This document shows positions 8,025 to 16,098 of a stretch of 64,000 nt of DNA, piece after piece. This DNA comes from Allobosea sp. CS1GBMeth4. Lineage in GTDB: Bacteria; Pseudomonadota; Alphaproteobacteria; Rhizobiales; Beijerinckiaceae. Under the pieces are notes generated by a model. The model searched no databases and was not told the DNA's origin. It saw only the letters and a program-made list of their open reading frames with translations. The translations under genes and the position numbers were made by a program. Within the stretch, counting starts at the first letter, position 1, and every line of letters begins with the position of its first letter. The stretch is taken from positions 1 through 64,000 of the forward strand of contig NZ_FYAS01000054.1 of assembly GCF_900185715.1 (NCBI RefSeq), read 5' to 3'.

Positions 8025-9059
8025 TCAGCCCGGGCTGCGCCGCCTGACCTCGACACGCTCCGGCTCGTGCGCGATCACGTCGACGATGGCGAGGTCCGGG
8101 CGGTCGAGGCGCGGCAGCCCTTCGTCCTCTCCGGCCCGGCGCGCGACGACGAGGCTGGTCAGCGCCTTGTGACTGCCGAGCCGCGAGCGGGCGAGGGCCG
8201 GCTCCATCGCGGCGGGAATGACGAGATGGACCATGCGCCCGCCCTCGAGGCAGGCGCGCAGGTCGTCGAGCACGAACAGGCCGAGCGGCAGCAATTCGAC
8301 GCCGGTCAGCAGGGCGATGCCGGGGCCGGTCGCGAGCGCGGCGAGATCGCCGCCGACCAGCGTGGTGATCAGGCGCGAGGAGGCGAGCGGCTTCAGCACG
8401 CGCGAGATTTCCAGTGCCTTGGCGAGCACGTCCTTCTCGCCGATCGCGAAGGGACCGGCGAGGCTGCGGCCGTCGACGACCCGGATCGGCGCCCTGATCG
8501 CGGCCGGCGTCAGCGCCGTGGGCGTGGCGCCGTGGCCGAGCAGCGGGTCGAGCGCCGCGACGCCGTCGGGCACCTGCGTCCCGAAGCCGCCGAGGAAGCG
8601 CATGCCGAAGGAACGCGCCGCGACATCGCGCAGCAGATGCAGCGGGCGCAGATCGCCGATCCGCGGCACGCCGAGCGCCATTACCGCGCCGGAGCGCTCG
8701 ATCAGGCGCAGCAGCTCCGCCTCCTTGGCATAGGCCGGCAGGACCATCGGCGAAAGGCCGGCCCTGAGACTGGCCAGGATCGAGACCAGCGCCTCAGGAC
8801 CGAGCGGGGCCAGGATCGCGACGCAGGCGCCGGGTTGGGGCTTGGCAAGCAGCAGCAGGCTGGCGAGCCGGTCGACGCGGCTGTCGAGTTCGGCGAAGCC
8901 GAAGGCGTTCGGCGCGAAATCGCTCCAGTCGCGCCGGCCGGGCGGGTCGCGAAAGGCCGGCTCGTAGCCGCGGCGGGCGGCGAGCGCCTTCAGCAGGCTG
9001 TCGAAATCGAGCCCTTCGACCAGCGCGTCGATGGAGATTTCGTCCGAGCCCATCCGCAT
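8025..9059 (-). CDS. AMP-binding (acyl-CoA synthetase-like) domain protein, lacking the P-loop motif
   Basis: A 344-residue protein. Residues about 35-140 resemble the N-terminal part of acyl-CoA synthetases (FAELDSRVDRLASLLLLAKP, then a GACVAILAPLGPEALVSIL-type strand and helix). The adenylate-forming STGTTGxPK loop, the acid motif and the C-terminal lid are absent, and half the usual length is missing. The reading frame is open with good codon use, so it is a real but catalytically doubtful protein. It could be a degenerate synthetase or a domain that evolved another role. It is followed by a structured repeat block (9071-9183) and the YejA-like gene on the same strand. Function is unassigned. 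Confidence 0.75.
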   Translation of the reverse strand: MRMGSDEISIDALVEGLDFDSLLKALAARRGYEPAFRDPPGRRDWSDFAPNAFGFAELDSRVDRLASLLLLAKPQPGACVAILAPLGPEALVSILASLRAGLSPMVLPAYAKEAELLRLIERSGAVMALGVPRIGDLRPLHLLRDVAARSFGMRFLGGFGTQVPDGVAALDPLLGHGATPTALTPAAIRAPIRVVDGRSLAGPFAIGEKDVLAKALEISRVLKPLASSRLITTLVGGDLAALATGPGIALLTGVELLPLGLFVLDDLRACLEGGRMVHLVIPAAMEPALARSRLGSHKALTSLVVARRAGEDEGLPRLDRPDLAIVDVIAHEPERVEVRRRSPG

Positions 9060-9070
9060 CGCCGGGCCTA

Positions 9071-9119
9071 GATCACGCTGATCTTGGATCGAACCGATCC
9101 GAGATCATGAGACGTGATC
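9071..9119. repeat. Nested hairpin block beside a family A palindrome
   Basis: Outer arms GATCACG (9071-9077) and CGTGATC (9113-9119) enclose a tight hairpin with 12-base arms, GATCTTGGATCG (9080-9091) and CGATCCGAGATC (9095-9106). These have one mismatch and a three-base loop. It lies 16 bases from the family A copy at 9135-9183, so together they make a mosaic of structured DNA between two minus-strand genes. It could end transcription from the YejA-like gene, although there is no T-run. Confidence 0.75.
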
Positions 9120-9134
9120 GATTCCAGGAGCCTG

Positions 9135-9183
9135 GAGCAGGATTTCTGCGGAAAACCGGTTCCCACTTTTCGCGTCCTGCTCT
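9135..9183 (-). repeat. Dispersed intergenic palindrome, family A copy 2
   Basis: Arms GAGCAGGA (9135-9142) and TCCTGCTC (9175-9182) surround a centre which on the minus strand reads GTGGGAACCGG. It is thus in the opposite orientation to the copy at 3765. Its last bases touch the stop codon of the YejA-like gene at 9182. Confidence 0.88.
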
Positions 9184-11044
9184 AGTTGGCGGGCGCCGGC
9201 GGGGAGGGCAGCCGCGCCAGCGTCTCGTTGGAGAAGAAATATCTGGGCCGCCGGTTCGGCAGGGCGATGTCGCGCGCTCGCGCCAGCCAGGTCTCCGGCA
9301 GATAATAGAGCGGCACCACGTAGAAGCCGGAGAGCAGCAGCCGGTCGAGCGTGCGCACACTCGCGACGAAATCCTCGCGCGTACGCGCCGCCAGCAGCGC
9401 CTGCAGCGTCGCATCGACCGCCGGCGAGCGCACGCCGGCATAGTTCAGCGCGCCCCTGCGCTCGGCATTGGCGGAGCCCCAGCGGCCGATCTGTTCGTTG
9501 CCGGGCGAGGCGGAGGCCGGCCAGGTCCACTGGATCATGTCGAAATCGAAGGCGGAGAGCCGGCGCCAGTACTGGACGTCGTCGATCAGCCGGACCGAGA
9601 CGGCGATGCCGAGCCGGGCGAGCGAGGCGGCATAGTTCAGCGCGAGCCGCTCCTGCGGCCGGTTGGTGACGGTGATCTCGAAGCCGAAGGGCTGGTCCTG
9701 ACCGTTGGTCTCGCCCGCCTTGCGCAATTGCCCGTCGCGCAGGCGGTAGCCGGCGGCCTCCAGCAGATCGAGCGCGCGGCGGGCCTGGTCGCGGTCGCGG
9801 CCGGAGCCGTCGGTCGCAGACGGCACCCAGGTCCCGGCGAGGATGTCGTCGCGCACCGCGCCCGGGAAGGCTGCGAGCAGGGCCTTCTCGCGCGGATCGG
9901 CCGGCACGCCCAGCGCCGAGAGCTCGCTGTCGGCGAAAAAGCTGCCGGCGCGGCGGTAGACGCCGTGGAACAGGTTGCGGTTGACCCATTCGAAGTCGAA
10001 CAGCATGGCGAGCGCTTCGCGGACGCGGATGTCGGCAAACTGCGGCCGGCGGGTGTTGAAGACCAGCCCGGTCATGCCCTTGGGCGCCTGGAAGCGGAGC
10101 GTGTCGCGGACGATGCGGCCGTCGCGGACGGCCGGAACGTCGTAGCCGGTCATCCAGCGGGTCGGGTCGCTTTCGAGGCGGACGTCATAAAGCCCTGCCT
10201 TGAAAGCCTCGAACAATGCGTTGGAATCGCGATAGAAATCATATCGGATCTCCTCCGCGTTGAAGAGTCCGCGGGTCAGAGGATGATCCTCGGCCCAGAA
10301 ATCCTTGCGGCGCTTCAGGCGCAGCATCTCGCCGGGCTTGACCTCATCGACGAGATAGGGGCCGGAGCCGAGCGCCGGCTTGAAGCTGGTCTCGCCGAAC
10401 TTCGCGGCGTCGGTGGCGTGCCTGGCGAAGATCGGCATGGCGCCGATCACCAGCGGCAATTCGCGGTTGGAGCCGTCGCCGAGCTCGAAGACGACGCGGT
10501 CGGGCGCGGGGGCCTCGACCCTGGTGACGCGAGACAGGCTGGAGCGGTGGAAGGGCTTGCCCTTGGTCTTCAGCATCTCGAAGGTGAAGATCACGTCCTC
10601 CGCCGTCACCGGACGGCCGTCGGAGAAGCGGGCGCGCGGGTCGATCTGGAAAGCGAGGCGGGTCCGCTCCGGATCGAGCTCGACCTTGCTCGCCAGCAGG
10701 CCATAGGCGGTGAAGGGCTCGTCGGCGGAGCGGAAGAGCAGGCTCTGCTGGACATAGCGCGGCACCGCGTCCGGCGCGACGCCCAGCACGACCAGCGGGT
10801 TGAGGCTGTCGAAGGTGCCCTGCTGGCCGAAGATGATTCGCCCGCCCTTCGGAGCCGCGGGATCGGCATAGGGCAGGTGCTCGAAGCCTTTCGGGAGTTC
10901 CGGCTCGCCATGCATGGCGATGGCGTTGTCGTTCTCGGCCGCGCGCAGGCGTGCGCCCTCGCCGAGGCCGAAAGTCGCGAGGCCTCCGAGGACGAGCCCG
11001 AAAATCCAGGCCGGGCGCGCCGGGGCGCGGAAACGTCGATGCAT
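9182..11044 (-). CDS. Extracellular solute-binding protein family 5, YejA-like (oligopeptide ABC transporter)
   Basis: A 620-residue periplasmic binding protein (SBP_bac_5) of the YejA type, which delivers peptides or microcin-C-like compounds to an ABC importer. The signal peptide follows ATG at 11044 (ARPAWIFGLVLGGLATFGLG, cleavage near ARLRAAEN). YejA landmarks follow: MHGEPELPKGFEHLPYADPA, APKGGRIIFGQQGTFDSLNP, the ARFSDGRPVTAEDVIFTFEM strand, and LYYLPETWLARA near the C-terminus. An in-frame start at 11167 would place 41 charged residues before the signal peptide, so I prefer 11044. No permease or ATPase genes are next to it, unlike the classical yejABEF operon, so it is an orphan binding protein here. 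Confidence 0.9.
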   Translation of the reverse strand: MHRRFRAPARPAWIFGLVLGGLATFGLGEGARLRAAENDNAIAMHGEPELPKGFEHLPYADPAAPKGGRIIFGQQGTFDSLNPLVVLGVAPDAVPRYVQQSLLFRSADEPFTAYGLLASKVELDPERTRLAFQIDPRARFSDGRPVTAEDVIFTFEMLKTKGKPFHRSSLSRVTRVEAPAPDRVVFELGDGSNRELPLVIGAMPIFARHATDAAKFGETSFKPALGSGPYLVDEVKPGEMLRLKRRKDFWAEDHPLTRGLFNAEEIRYDFYRDSNALFEAFKAGLYDVRLESDPTRWMTGYDVPAVRDGRIVRDTLRFQAPKGMTGLVFNTRRPQFADIRVREALAMLFDFEWVNRNLFHGVYRRAGSFFADSELSALGVPADPREKALLAAFPGAVRDDILAGTWVPSATDGSGRDRDQARRALDLLEAAGYRLRDGQLRKAGETNGQDQPFGFEITVTNRPQERLALNYAASLARLGIAVSVRLIDDVQYWRRLSAFDFDMIQWTWPASASPGNEQIGRWGSANAERRGALNYAGVRSPAVDATLQALLAARTREDFVASVRTLDRLLLSGFYVVPLYYLPETWLARARDIALPNRRPRYFFSNETLARLPSPPAPAN

Positions 11045-11284
11045 GCTCAAACCTGATTCCCTGCCGCAGGATAACATGCGATCAAACTTGTCGCGCCGCG
11101 CTGTTCGGGCTGGAAACCTGCGACGGAACTCGCTAAACGCAGGCCGGGCGTCATTCAAACGCCTCAATCGCGCTTGATGTGCTCACGCCGCCACCGGCTC
11201 CGGCACCTTGCTGGTTGAGCCTTGGGTGATGCGCGCGGCCGGATACCGGCAGCGGAACAAGTTTCCATGGTCAAGGAATCGCAG

Positions 11285-12118
11285 ATGTCAGCTTCGACCC
11301 GCCTGTCCCAGCGTCAGGGCGCCACCGCGAAAAGCACGGTCCGCGGCCTCGCGCTCGTGCTGGGCGCCGCCGTCGCTCTCGCTCCCGTCGCCTCGATCGC
11401 GCAGCAGGCCCAGCCGCAGCGCCCGGCGGGCCGCCCGGCCCAGCCGGCGCAGCAGCCCGCTCCGGCGCAGCAGCCGGCTCAGGGCCAGGCGGCGCAGACC
11501 GGCCCGACCGTCGTCCAGGTCAAGCCCGAGCCCTCGCAGACGACCTGGACCAAGGTCTGCGGCAAGGATCAGGCCGCGAACAAGGAAATCTGCTACACCA
11601 CGCGCGATTTCGTCTCGGACCAGGGCCAGCCGGTGCTCGCCGTCGCGGTCTACGACGTGAAGGGCGATCCCAACAAGATCGTGCGCTTCCTGATGCCGCT
11701 CGGCCTGCTGCTGCAGCCGGGCATCCGCTTCGGCGTCGACACGGCGCAGCCGACCGCGGGCCGCTACGCGGTCTGCTTCCCGAATGGCTGCTTCGCCGAG
11801 GCTCAGGTCAAGGACGATTTCATCAACGCGATGAAGAAGGGCACGAATCTCAACGTCAGCGTCCAGAACCAGGCCGCGCGCGAGGTCTCCTTCACCATCC
11901 CGCTCTCCGATTTCGCCAAGGGCTTCGACGGCGCGCCGATCGATCCCAAGGTGCTGGAGGAGCAGCAGAAGGCGCTTCAGGACGAGCTCGCCAAGCGCCA
12001 GGAGGAACTGCGCAAGCGTCTCGGCGGCGGCGCGGCCGACGCCACGCCCGGCGCAGCGCCGGCTCCGGGAACGCCGGCCGCTCCGGCCCCCGGCGCGACG
12101 CCGGCGCCGAAGCCCTGA
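11285..12118 (+). CDS. Invasion-associated locus B (IalB) family protein
   Basis: A 277-residue secreted protein of the IalB family (known from Bartonella and widespread in Rhizobiales). A signal peptide (GLALVLGAAVALAPVASIAQ) is followed by a Pro/Gln/Ala-rich linker. The IalB domain then follows, with paired cysteines (KVCGKDQAANKEICYT and YAVCFPNGCFAE), probably two disulfides in the periplasm. The C-terminal 60 residues are a charged coiled-coil segment (VLEEQQKALQDELAKRQEEL) and a Pro/Ala tail. ATG at 11285 has AAGGAA upstream; ATG at 11267 is also in frame. Molecular role is not established; an envelope function is likely. A good intrinsic terminator follows. Confidence 0.88.
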   Translation: MSASTRLSQRQGATAKSTVRGLALVLGAAVALAPVASIAQQAQPQRPAGRPAQPAQQPAPAQQPAQGQAAQTGPTVVQVKPEPSQTTWTKVCGKDQAANKEICYTTRDFVSDQGQPVLAVAVYDVKGDPNKIVRFLMPLGLLLQPGIRFGVDTAQPTAGRYAVCFPNGCFAEAQVKDDFINAMKKGTNLNVSVQNQAAREVSFTIPLSDFAKGFDGAPIDPKVLEEQQKALQDELAKRQEELRKRLGGGAADATPGAAPAPGTPAAPAPGATPAPKP

Positions 12119-12149
12119 TATCCCTTTCAGGCTGAACGCATATCATCGA

Positions 12150-12179
12150 CGCCGGGCCTCGCGCCCGGCGTTTTCGTTT
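12150..12179 (+). terminator. Intrinsic terminator after the IalB family gene
   Basis: Stem CGCCGGGC (12150-12157) and GCCCGGCG (12163-12170) with a five-base loop, followed at once by TTTTCGTTT. The T-run is on the plus strand only, so it serves the IalB gene rather than the convergent mazG. Confidence 0.85.
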
Positions 12180-12181
12180 GC

Positions 12182-13018
12182 TCAGGAGGCGGCGCGTTCG
12201 CTGCGCTTGACCTCTTGCCAGAGCGCTTCGAGCTCCTCCAGCGAAGCCTCGCGCGGCTCGCGCCCGTCCTTCTCCAGCGCCGCCTCGATACCGGCGAAGC
12301 GGCGCTCGAACTTGGCGTTCGCCGCCGCGAGGCAGGCTTCCGGATCGGCCTCGACATGGCGAGCGAGGTTGGCGACGACGAAGAGCAGGTCGCCGATCTC
12401 CTCCCGGATCGCCGCCTTGTCGCCCGAGGCCAGCGCCTCATCGATCTCCCCCGTCTCCTCTCGGATCTTGTCCAGCACCAGCCGCGCGTCGTTCCAGTCG
12501 AAGCCGACGGTCGAAGCCTTGGCCTGCAGCTTCAAGGCACGGGTGAGCGAGGGCAGCGCGGCCGGCACGCCGGCGAGCAGGCCCCTGGTCTCGGCGGGTT
12601 CGGGCAGGCCGGCGGCGCGGTGCGCGGCCACCTTGTCGGCCTTCTCCTGCGCCTTGATCTGGCCCCACAGGGCCTTGACCTGCGCCGGTGACAGGTCGCG
12701 CGCGTCGCCGAAGACATGGGGGTGCCGGCGGATCAGCTTGGTGGTGATCGCCTCGACCACGTCGGGGAAGGCGAAGCTGCCCTGCTCCTGGGCCATCCGG
12801 GCATGGAACACCACCTGCAGCAGGAGGTCGCCGAGCTCGTCCTTGAGATCGACGAGATCGCCGCGGGCGATCGCGTCGGCGACCTCATAGGCCTCCTCGA
12901 TGGTGTAGGGCGCGATCGAGGCGAAGTCCTGCTCGAGATCCCAGGGGCAGCCCGTGCCGGGCGTGCGCAGCGCCGCCATGATCTCGATCAGGCGCTCGAT
13001 GTCGCGGGACGGCTTCAT
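12182..13018 (-). CDS. mazG: Nucleoside triphosphate pyrophosphohydrolase MazG
   Basis: A 278-residue all-alpha NTP pyrophosphohydrolase that hydrolyses NTPs and dNTPs to monophosphates. It has two tandem MazG repeats: the first around GTGCPWDLEQDFASIAPYTI, EEAYEVADAI and DELGDLLLQVVFHARMA, the second around DDARLVLDKIREETGEIDEA and EEIGDLLFVVANLARH. The acidic Mg-binding residues (EExxE, then ExxD) are present in both. ATG at 13018 has GGAAGAGG upstream. It is divergent from arfB across only 37 bases. Confidence 0.96.
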   Translation of the reverse strand: MKPSRDIERLIEIMAALRTPGTGCPWDLEQDFASIAPYTIEEAYEVADAIARGDLVDLKDELGDLLLQVVFHARMAQEQGSFAFPDVVEAITTKLIRRHPHVFGDARDLSPAQVKALWGQIKAQEKADKVAAHRAAGLPEPAETRGLLAGVPAALPSLTRALKLQAKASTVGFDWNDARLVLDKIREETGEIDEALASGDKAAIREEIGDLLFVVANLARHVEADPEACLAAANAKFERRFAGIEAALEKDGREPREASLEELEALWQEVKRSERAAS

Positions 13019-13055
13019 CGCTGCAATCCTCTTCCGGTTGAGCTAGCCTCCTCCC

Positions 13056-13475
13056 ATGATTCAAGTCACCCCGTCCATCGCCATCGACGAGAGCGAGATC
13101 GAGGAGAGCTTCGTGCGCGCCTCGGGACCCGGCGGGCAGAACGTCAACAAGGTGTCGACCGCGGTCGAGCTCAGATTCGACGTCCGGCGCTCGCCGTCCC
13201 TGCCCAACGAGGTGGCGATCCGCCTGATGAAGCTCGCCGGGAGCCGGCTGACGCAGGATGGCGTCGTCGTCATCACGGCGCAGGAGCATCGCAGCCAGAG
13301 CCGCAACCGCGAAGAGGCGCTGGCGCGGCTGCTGGAGCTGATCCGGCAGGCCACGGTGACGCCGAAGGTCAGGCGCCCGACCAGGCCGACCAAGGCCTCG
13401 CGCGAGCGGCGCCTCGCATCCAAGGAGAAGCGCTCCTCGGTCAAGTCGACCCGCGGCAAGCCGAGGTTGGACTAG
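13056..13475 (+). CDS. arfB: Alternative ribosome-rescue peptidyl-tRNA hydrolase ArfB (YaeJ/ICT1 family)
   Basis: A 139-residue release-factor-like protein that frees non-stop ribosomes. The catalytic GGQ is at residues 26-28 (ASGPGGQNVNKVSTAVELRF). The C-terminal tail is highly basic (KASRERRLASKEKRSSVKS), as needed to enter the empty mRNA channel. It lacks the codon-recognition domain of RF1/RF2, as expected. It is followed after one base by recX, so the two are probably co-transcribed. Confidence 0.95.
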   Translation: MIQVTPSIAIDESEIEESFVRASGPGGQNVNKVSTAVELRFDVRRSPSLPNEVAIRLMKLAGSRLTQDGVVVITAQEHRSQSRNREEALARLLELIRQATVTPKVRRPTRPTKASRERRLASKEKRSSVKSTRGKPRLD

Positions 13476-13476
13476 C

Positions 13477-14028
13477 TTGGCCGAGGAGCGGGAAGGGGCG
13501 TCCCTGCCGCGGGAGCGCAGGGGTCCGAGGCGGATCGACGAAGCCTATCTGCGCCGCGCCGCGCTGCATTATCTCGAGCGCTATTCGGCACCGGAAGCGC
13601 AATTGCGGCGCGTCCTGCTACGCAAGGTCGAACGGAGCTGCCGCCATCACGGCCTCGAGCCGTCGGCATTCTCGACGATGGTGGACGAGGTCGTGACGTC
13701 CTGCCTCGCCTCCGGGCTGGTCGACGATCGCAGGTTCGCGGAGGCGAGGGCGCAGAGCCTGCGCCGAAAGGGGCGCTCGGCCCGCGCCGTCGCGGCCGGG
13801 CTGGCGGCGAAAGGCGTCGAGCGCGCGCTCGCTGCCGAAATGGCAACGGTGAACGACGAGGCGGAGCTGGCGGCGGCCCAGATCGCCGCGAGGCGCAAGC
13901 GCCTCGGACCATGGAGCCGCGGTGACCGGTCGGAGCAGCGCCAGAAACACATCGCGGCGCTGGCGCGCGCCGGATTCAGCCTCGCGGTCGCCCGGGCGGT
14001 GATCGACGGCCCGGGCGAGGGCGCATGA
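13477..14028 (+). CDS. recX: Regulatory protein RecX
   Basis: A 183-residue helical protein of the RecX family, which limits RecA filament growth. The three-helix repeats are visible: AALHYLERYSAPEAQLRRVL, then GLVDDRRFAEARAQSLRRKG with RSARAVAAGLAAKGV, the classic RecX pattern. The start is TTG at 13477, one base after the arfB stop, with GAGG at 13462-13466 as ribosome site; translational coupling is likely. It is not next to recA. Sequence conservation in RecX is low, so assignment rests on the repeat pattern and length. Confidence 0.85.
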   Translation: MAEEREGASLPRERRGPRRIDEAYLRRAALHYLERYSAPEAQLRRVLLRKVERSCRHHGLEPSAFSTMVDEVVTSCLASGLVDDRRFAEARAQSLRRKGRSARAVAAGLAAKGVERALAAEMATVNDEAELAAAQIAARRKRLGPWSRGDRSEQRQKHIAALARAGFSLAVARAVIDGPGEGA

Positions 14029-14040
14029 CGGCGCTTCGGC

Positions 14041-15021
14041 TCAGTCGGGCTTGACGTTGGCTTCCGCCACGACCTTGCCCCAGCGGGCGACCTCGGACTT
14101 GACGAAATCGCCGAAGGCAGGACCGTAAAGGCTCGGGATCTCCGAGCCGTTCTTCTTCCAGGCCTCGGTCACCATCGGCGACGCCAGCGCCTTCTGCACC
14201 TCGGCGGTCATCCGGGCGACGATCTCGGGCGGCGTGTTCTTCGGCGCCCACATCGCATACCAGGTCGAGACCTCGTAGCCCGGCACGCCCGCCTCCGCGG
14301 TGGTCGGGACATCGGGGAAGGCGCCGGCGCGCTTGGGCGCCGCGACGGCGAGCGCACGCAAGGTGCCGCTGGAGATCTGCGCCGCGGACGAACCGAGACC
14401 GTCGAAGGCGAGGTCGACCTGGCCGGCGACGAGGTCCTGCATCAGCGGGCCGGCGCCGCGATAGGGGACATGGGTCAGGTTGACCTTGGTGGTGAGCTTG
14501 AACAGTTCGCCGGCGAGATGGTGGGTGGTGCCGTTGCCGGCCGAGCCATAGTTCAGCTTATCGGGGTTCTTCCTGGCGTAGTCGATCAGCTCGGCGAGCG
14601 TCTTGGCCTGGACCTTGCCCGGATGGACGACGACGACCTGAGGCGGCTGGGCGATGACGCCGATCGGGATGAAGTCGGTCTGGATGTTGTAGTCGAGCCT
14701 GGGATAGAGCGCCGGCGCGATGGCGTGATGGGCGGCGCCGATGAAGAAGGTGTAGCCGTCGGGCGTCGCCTTCGAGGCGGCCGAGGCGCCGACCGTGCCG
14801 CCGGCACCGCCGCGATTGTCGATCAGGATGCGCTGGCCCAGCTGCTGTTCGAGCTGCGCGGCAAGGGGGCGCGCGAAGGCGTCGGTGCCGCCGCCGGCCG
14901 GGAACGGCACGATGAAGCTCACCGGCCTCTGCGGCCAGGACTGTGCGGTCGCCGGCGCCGCCGGGACAAGCTGAGCAAAGGTGGCGAGCGCCAGTGCGCC
15001 GAGCCAGCCGGACTTCAACAT
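14041..15021 (-). CDS. Tripartite tricarboxylate transporter substrate-binding protein (Bug/TctC family)
   Basis: A 326-residue periplasmic binding protein of the Bug family. It has a signal peptide (LGALALATFAQLVPAAPATA|QSWP) and the family motifs RPVSFIVPFPAGGGTDAFAR, IDNRGGAGGTVGA and LNYGSAGNGTTHHLAGELF. ATG at 15021 has GGGAGG upstream, preferred over an upstream in-frame start at 15057. No TctA/TctB membrane subunits are nearby, which is usual for the many orphan Bug proteins of soil bacteria. Ligand is likely a carboxylic acid but cannot be named. Confidence 0.93.
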   Translation of the reverse strand: MLKSGWLGALALATFAQLVPAAPATAQSWPQRPVSFIVPFPAGGGTDAFARPLAAQLEQQLGQRILIDNRGGAGGTVGASAASKATPDGYTFFIGAAHHAIAPALYPRLDYNIQTDFIPIGVIAQPPQVVVVHPGKVQAKTLAELIDYARKNPDKLNYGSAGNGTTHHLAGELFKLTTKVNLTHVPYRGAGPLMQDLVAGQVDLAFDGLGSSAAQISSGTLRALAVAAPKRAGAFPDVPTTAEAGVPGYEVSTWYAMWAPKNTPPEIVARMTAEVQKALASPMVTEAWKKNGSEIPSLYGPAFGDFVKSEVARWGKVVAEANVKPD

Positions 15022-15294
15022 CGAATGGACCTCCCTGGAATTGTCTGGACTCTTCACGGTCCTTGCGAGTGCGCGTCGGGCGATCGCCGAGCGGTGGCGG
15101 AGATTAGCGCATCGCGACGTCGCAATGGCAAGCCGACCAAGGTCGTGAGTGCGCGGCCTTGTGGGCGCAGGGAGGCTGCGCGCAGCGCTTGCTGATCGAA
15201 GCGGCCGCTCGCGTCAGCGCATCTCCGATTCGCATAAGACATATTATGGAACTTAAATCGATGCGCTGTCAGGCAACCGACCGAACTCCCTGGC

Positions 15295-16092
15295 TCAGAC
15301 GACGATCGTCATGCCATCGAACGCCGGTTCAATATCGTCCGGCAAGCACTTGGACAGGCTGGCATAATCGAGATCGACATGGAGGTTCGTCAGCACCGTG
15401 CGTCGCGGCTTCAGCTGCGCGACCGCATCCAGGGCCTGCTCGAGATTGAAATGGCTCGGATGCGGCGCCTCGCGCAGGCAGTCGAGGATCAGCACGTCTA
15501 GCCCGGCCATCGCCGCCATCGCTTCGGGCGGGATCGCGCTGACGTCCGGCGCGTATCCGAGGCCGCCGAAGCGGAAGCCGAGCGCATCGTAGTTCGGGCC
15601 GTGCTCGAGCCGGAACGGCAGCGCCTCGACCGCGCCGCCGGCGCCGTCGATCGTGAGCGGCTCCCCGGCCGAGAGCGGCGCCAGATCGAGGATCGGCGGA
15701 TAGAGGCTGCCGGGCGGCGTCTCGAACAGATAGCCGAAGCGCTGGCGCAACGTCGCCGCGGTCACCGCGTCGGCATGGACCGGGATGCGCCTGCGCATGT
15801 GCAGGACGAGCGCGCGCAGATCGTCGATGCCGTGGGTGTGGTCGGCGTGGTCGTGGCTGAACAGCGTCGCGTCGAGCCGGTCGACCTTCGCCGACAGCAA
15901 TTGCTCGCGCAGGTCCGGCGTGGTGTCGACCAGCACGCTGGTGGCGCCGTGCGGACCGTGGCGCTCGATCAGGATCGAGCAGCGCCGCCGCCGGTTCTTC
16001 GGCTCGTCAGGATCGCAGGCGCCCCAGCCGGAACCCGGACGCGGCACGCCGCCGGATGAGCCGCAGCCGAGGATGGTGACGGTCAGGCTCAT
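15295..16092 (-). CDS. MBL-fold metallohydrolase (PhnP-like)
   Basis: A 265-residue metallo-beta-lactamase-fold hydrolase. The metal motif HxHxDH is HDHADH, and the N-terminus CGSSGGVPRP plus SILIERHG are typical of the PhnP/COG1235 group (phosphodiesterase-like). A terminal His is in TNLHVDLDY. It is six bases downstream of tatD, and metG-tatD-MBL hydrolase is a common alphaproteobacterial order. Substrate unknown; PhnP itself acts on cyclic ribose phosphate but there are no phn genes here. Confidence 0.92.
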   Translation of the reverse strand: MSLTVTILGCGSSGGVPRPGSGWGACDPDEPKNRRRRCSILIERHGPHGATSVLVDTTPDLREQLLSAKVDRLDATLFSHDHADHTHGIDDLRALVLHMRRRIPVHADAVTAATLRQRFGYLFETPPGSLYPPILDLAPLSAGEPLTIDGAGGAVEALPFRLEHGPNYDALGFRFGGLGYAPDVSAIPPEAMAAMAGLDVLILDCLREAPHPSHFNLEQALDAVAQLKPRRTVLTNLHVDLDYASLSKCLPDDIEPAFDGMTIVV

Positions 16093-16098
16093 CCTGCC

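Noticed and set aside
6951..9071. A 706-codon plus-strand frame running from mfd across the repeat into the next gene
   Set aside because: Out of frame with mfd and antisense to the 8025-9059 gene; Arg-rich and without domains.
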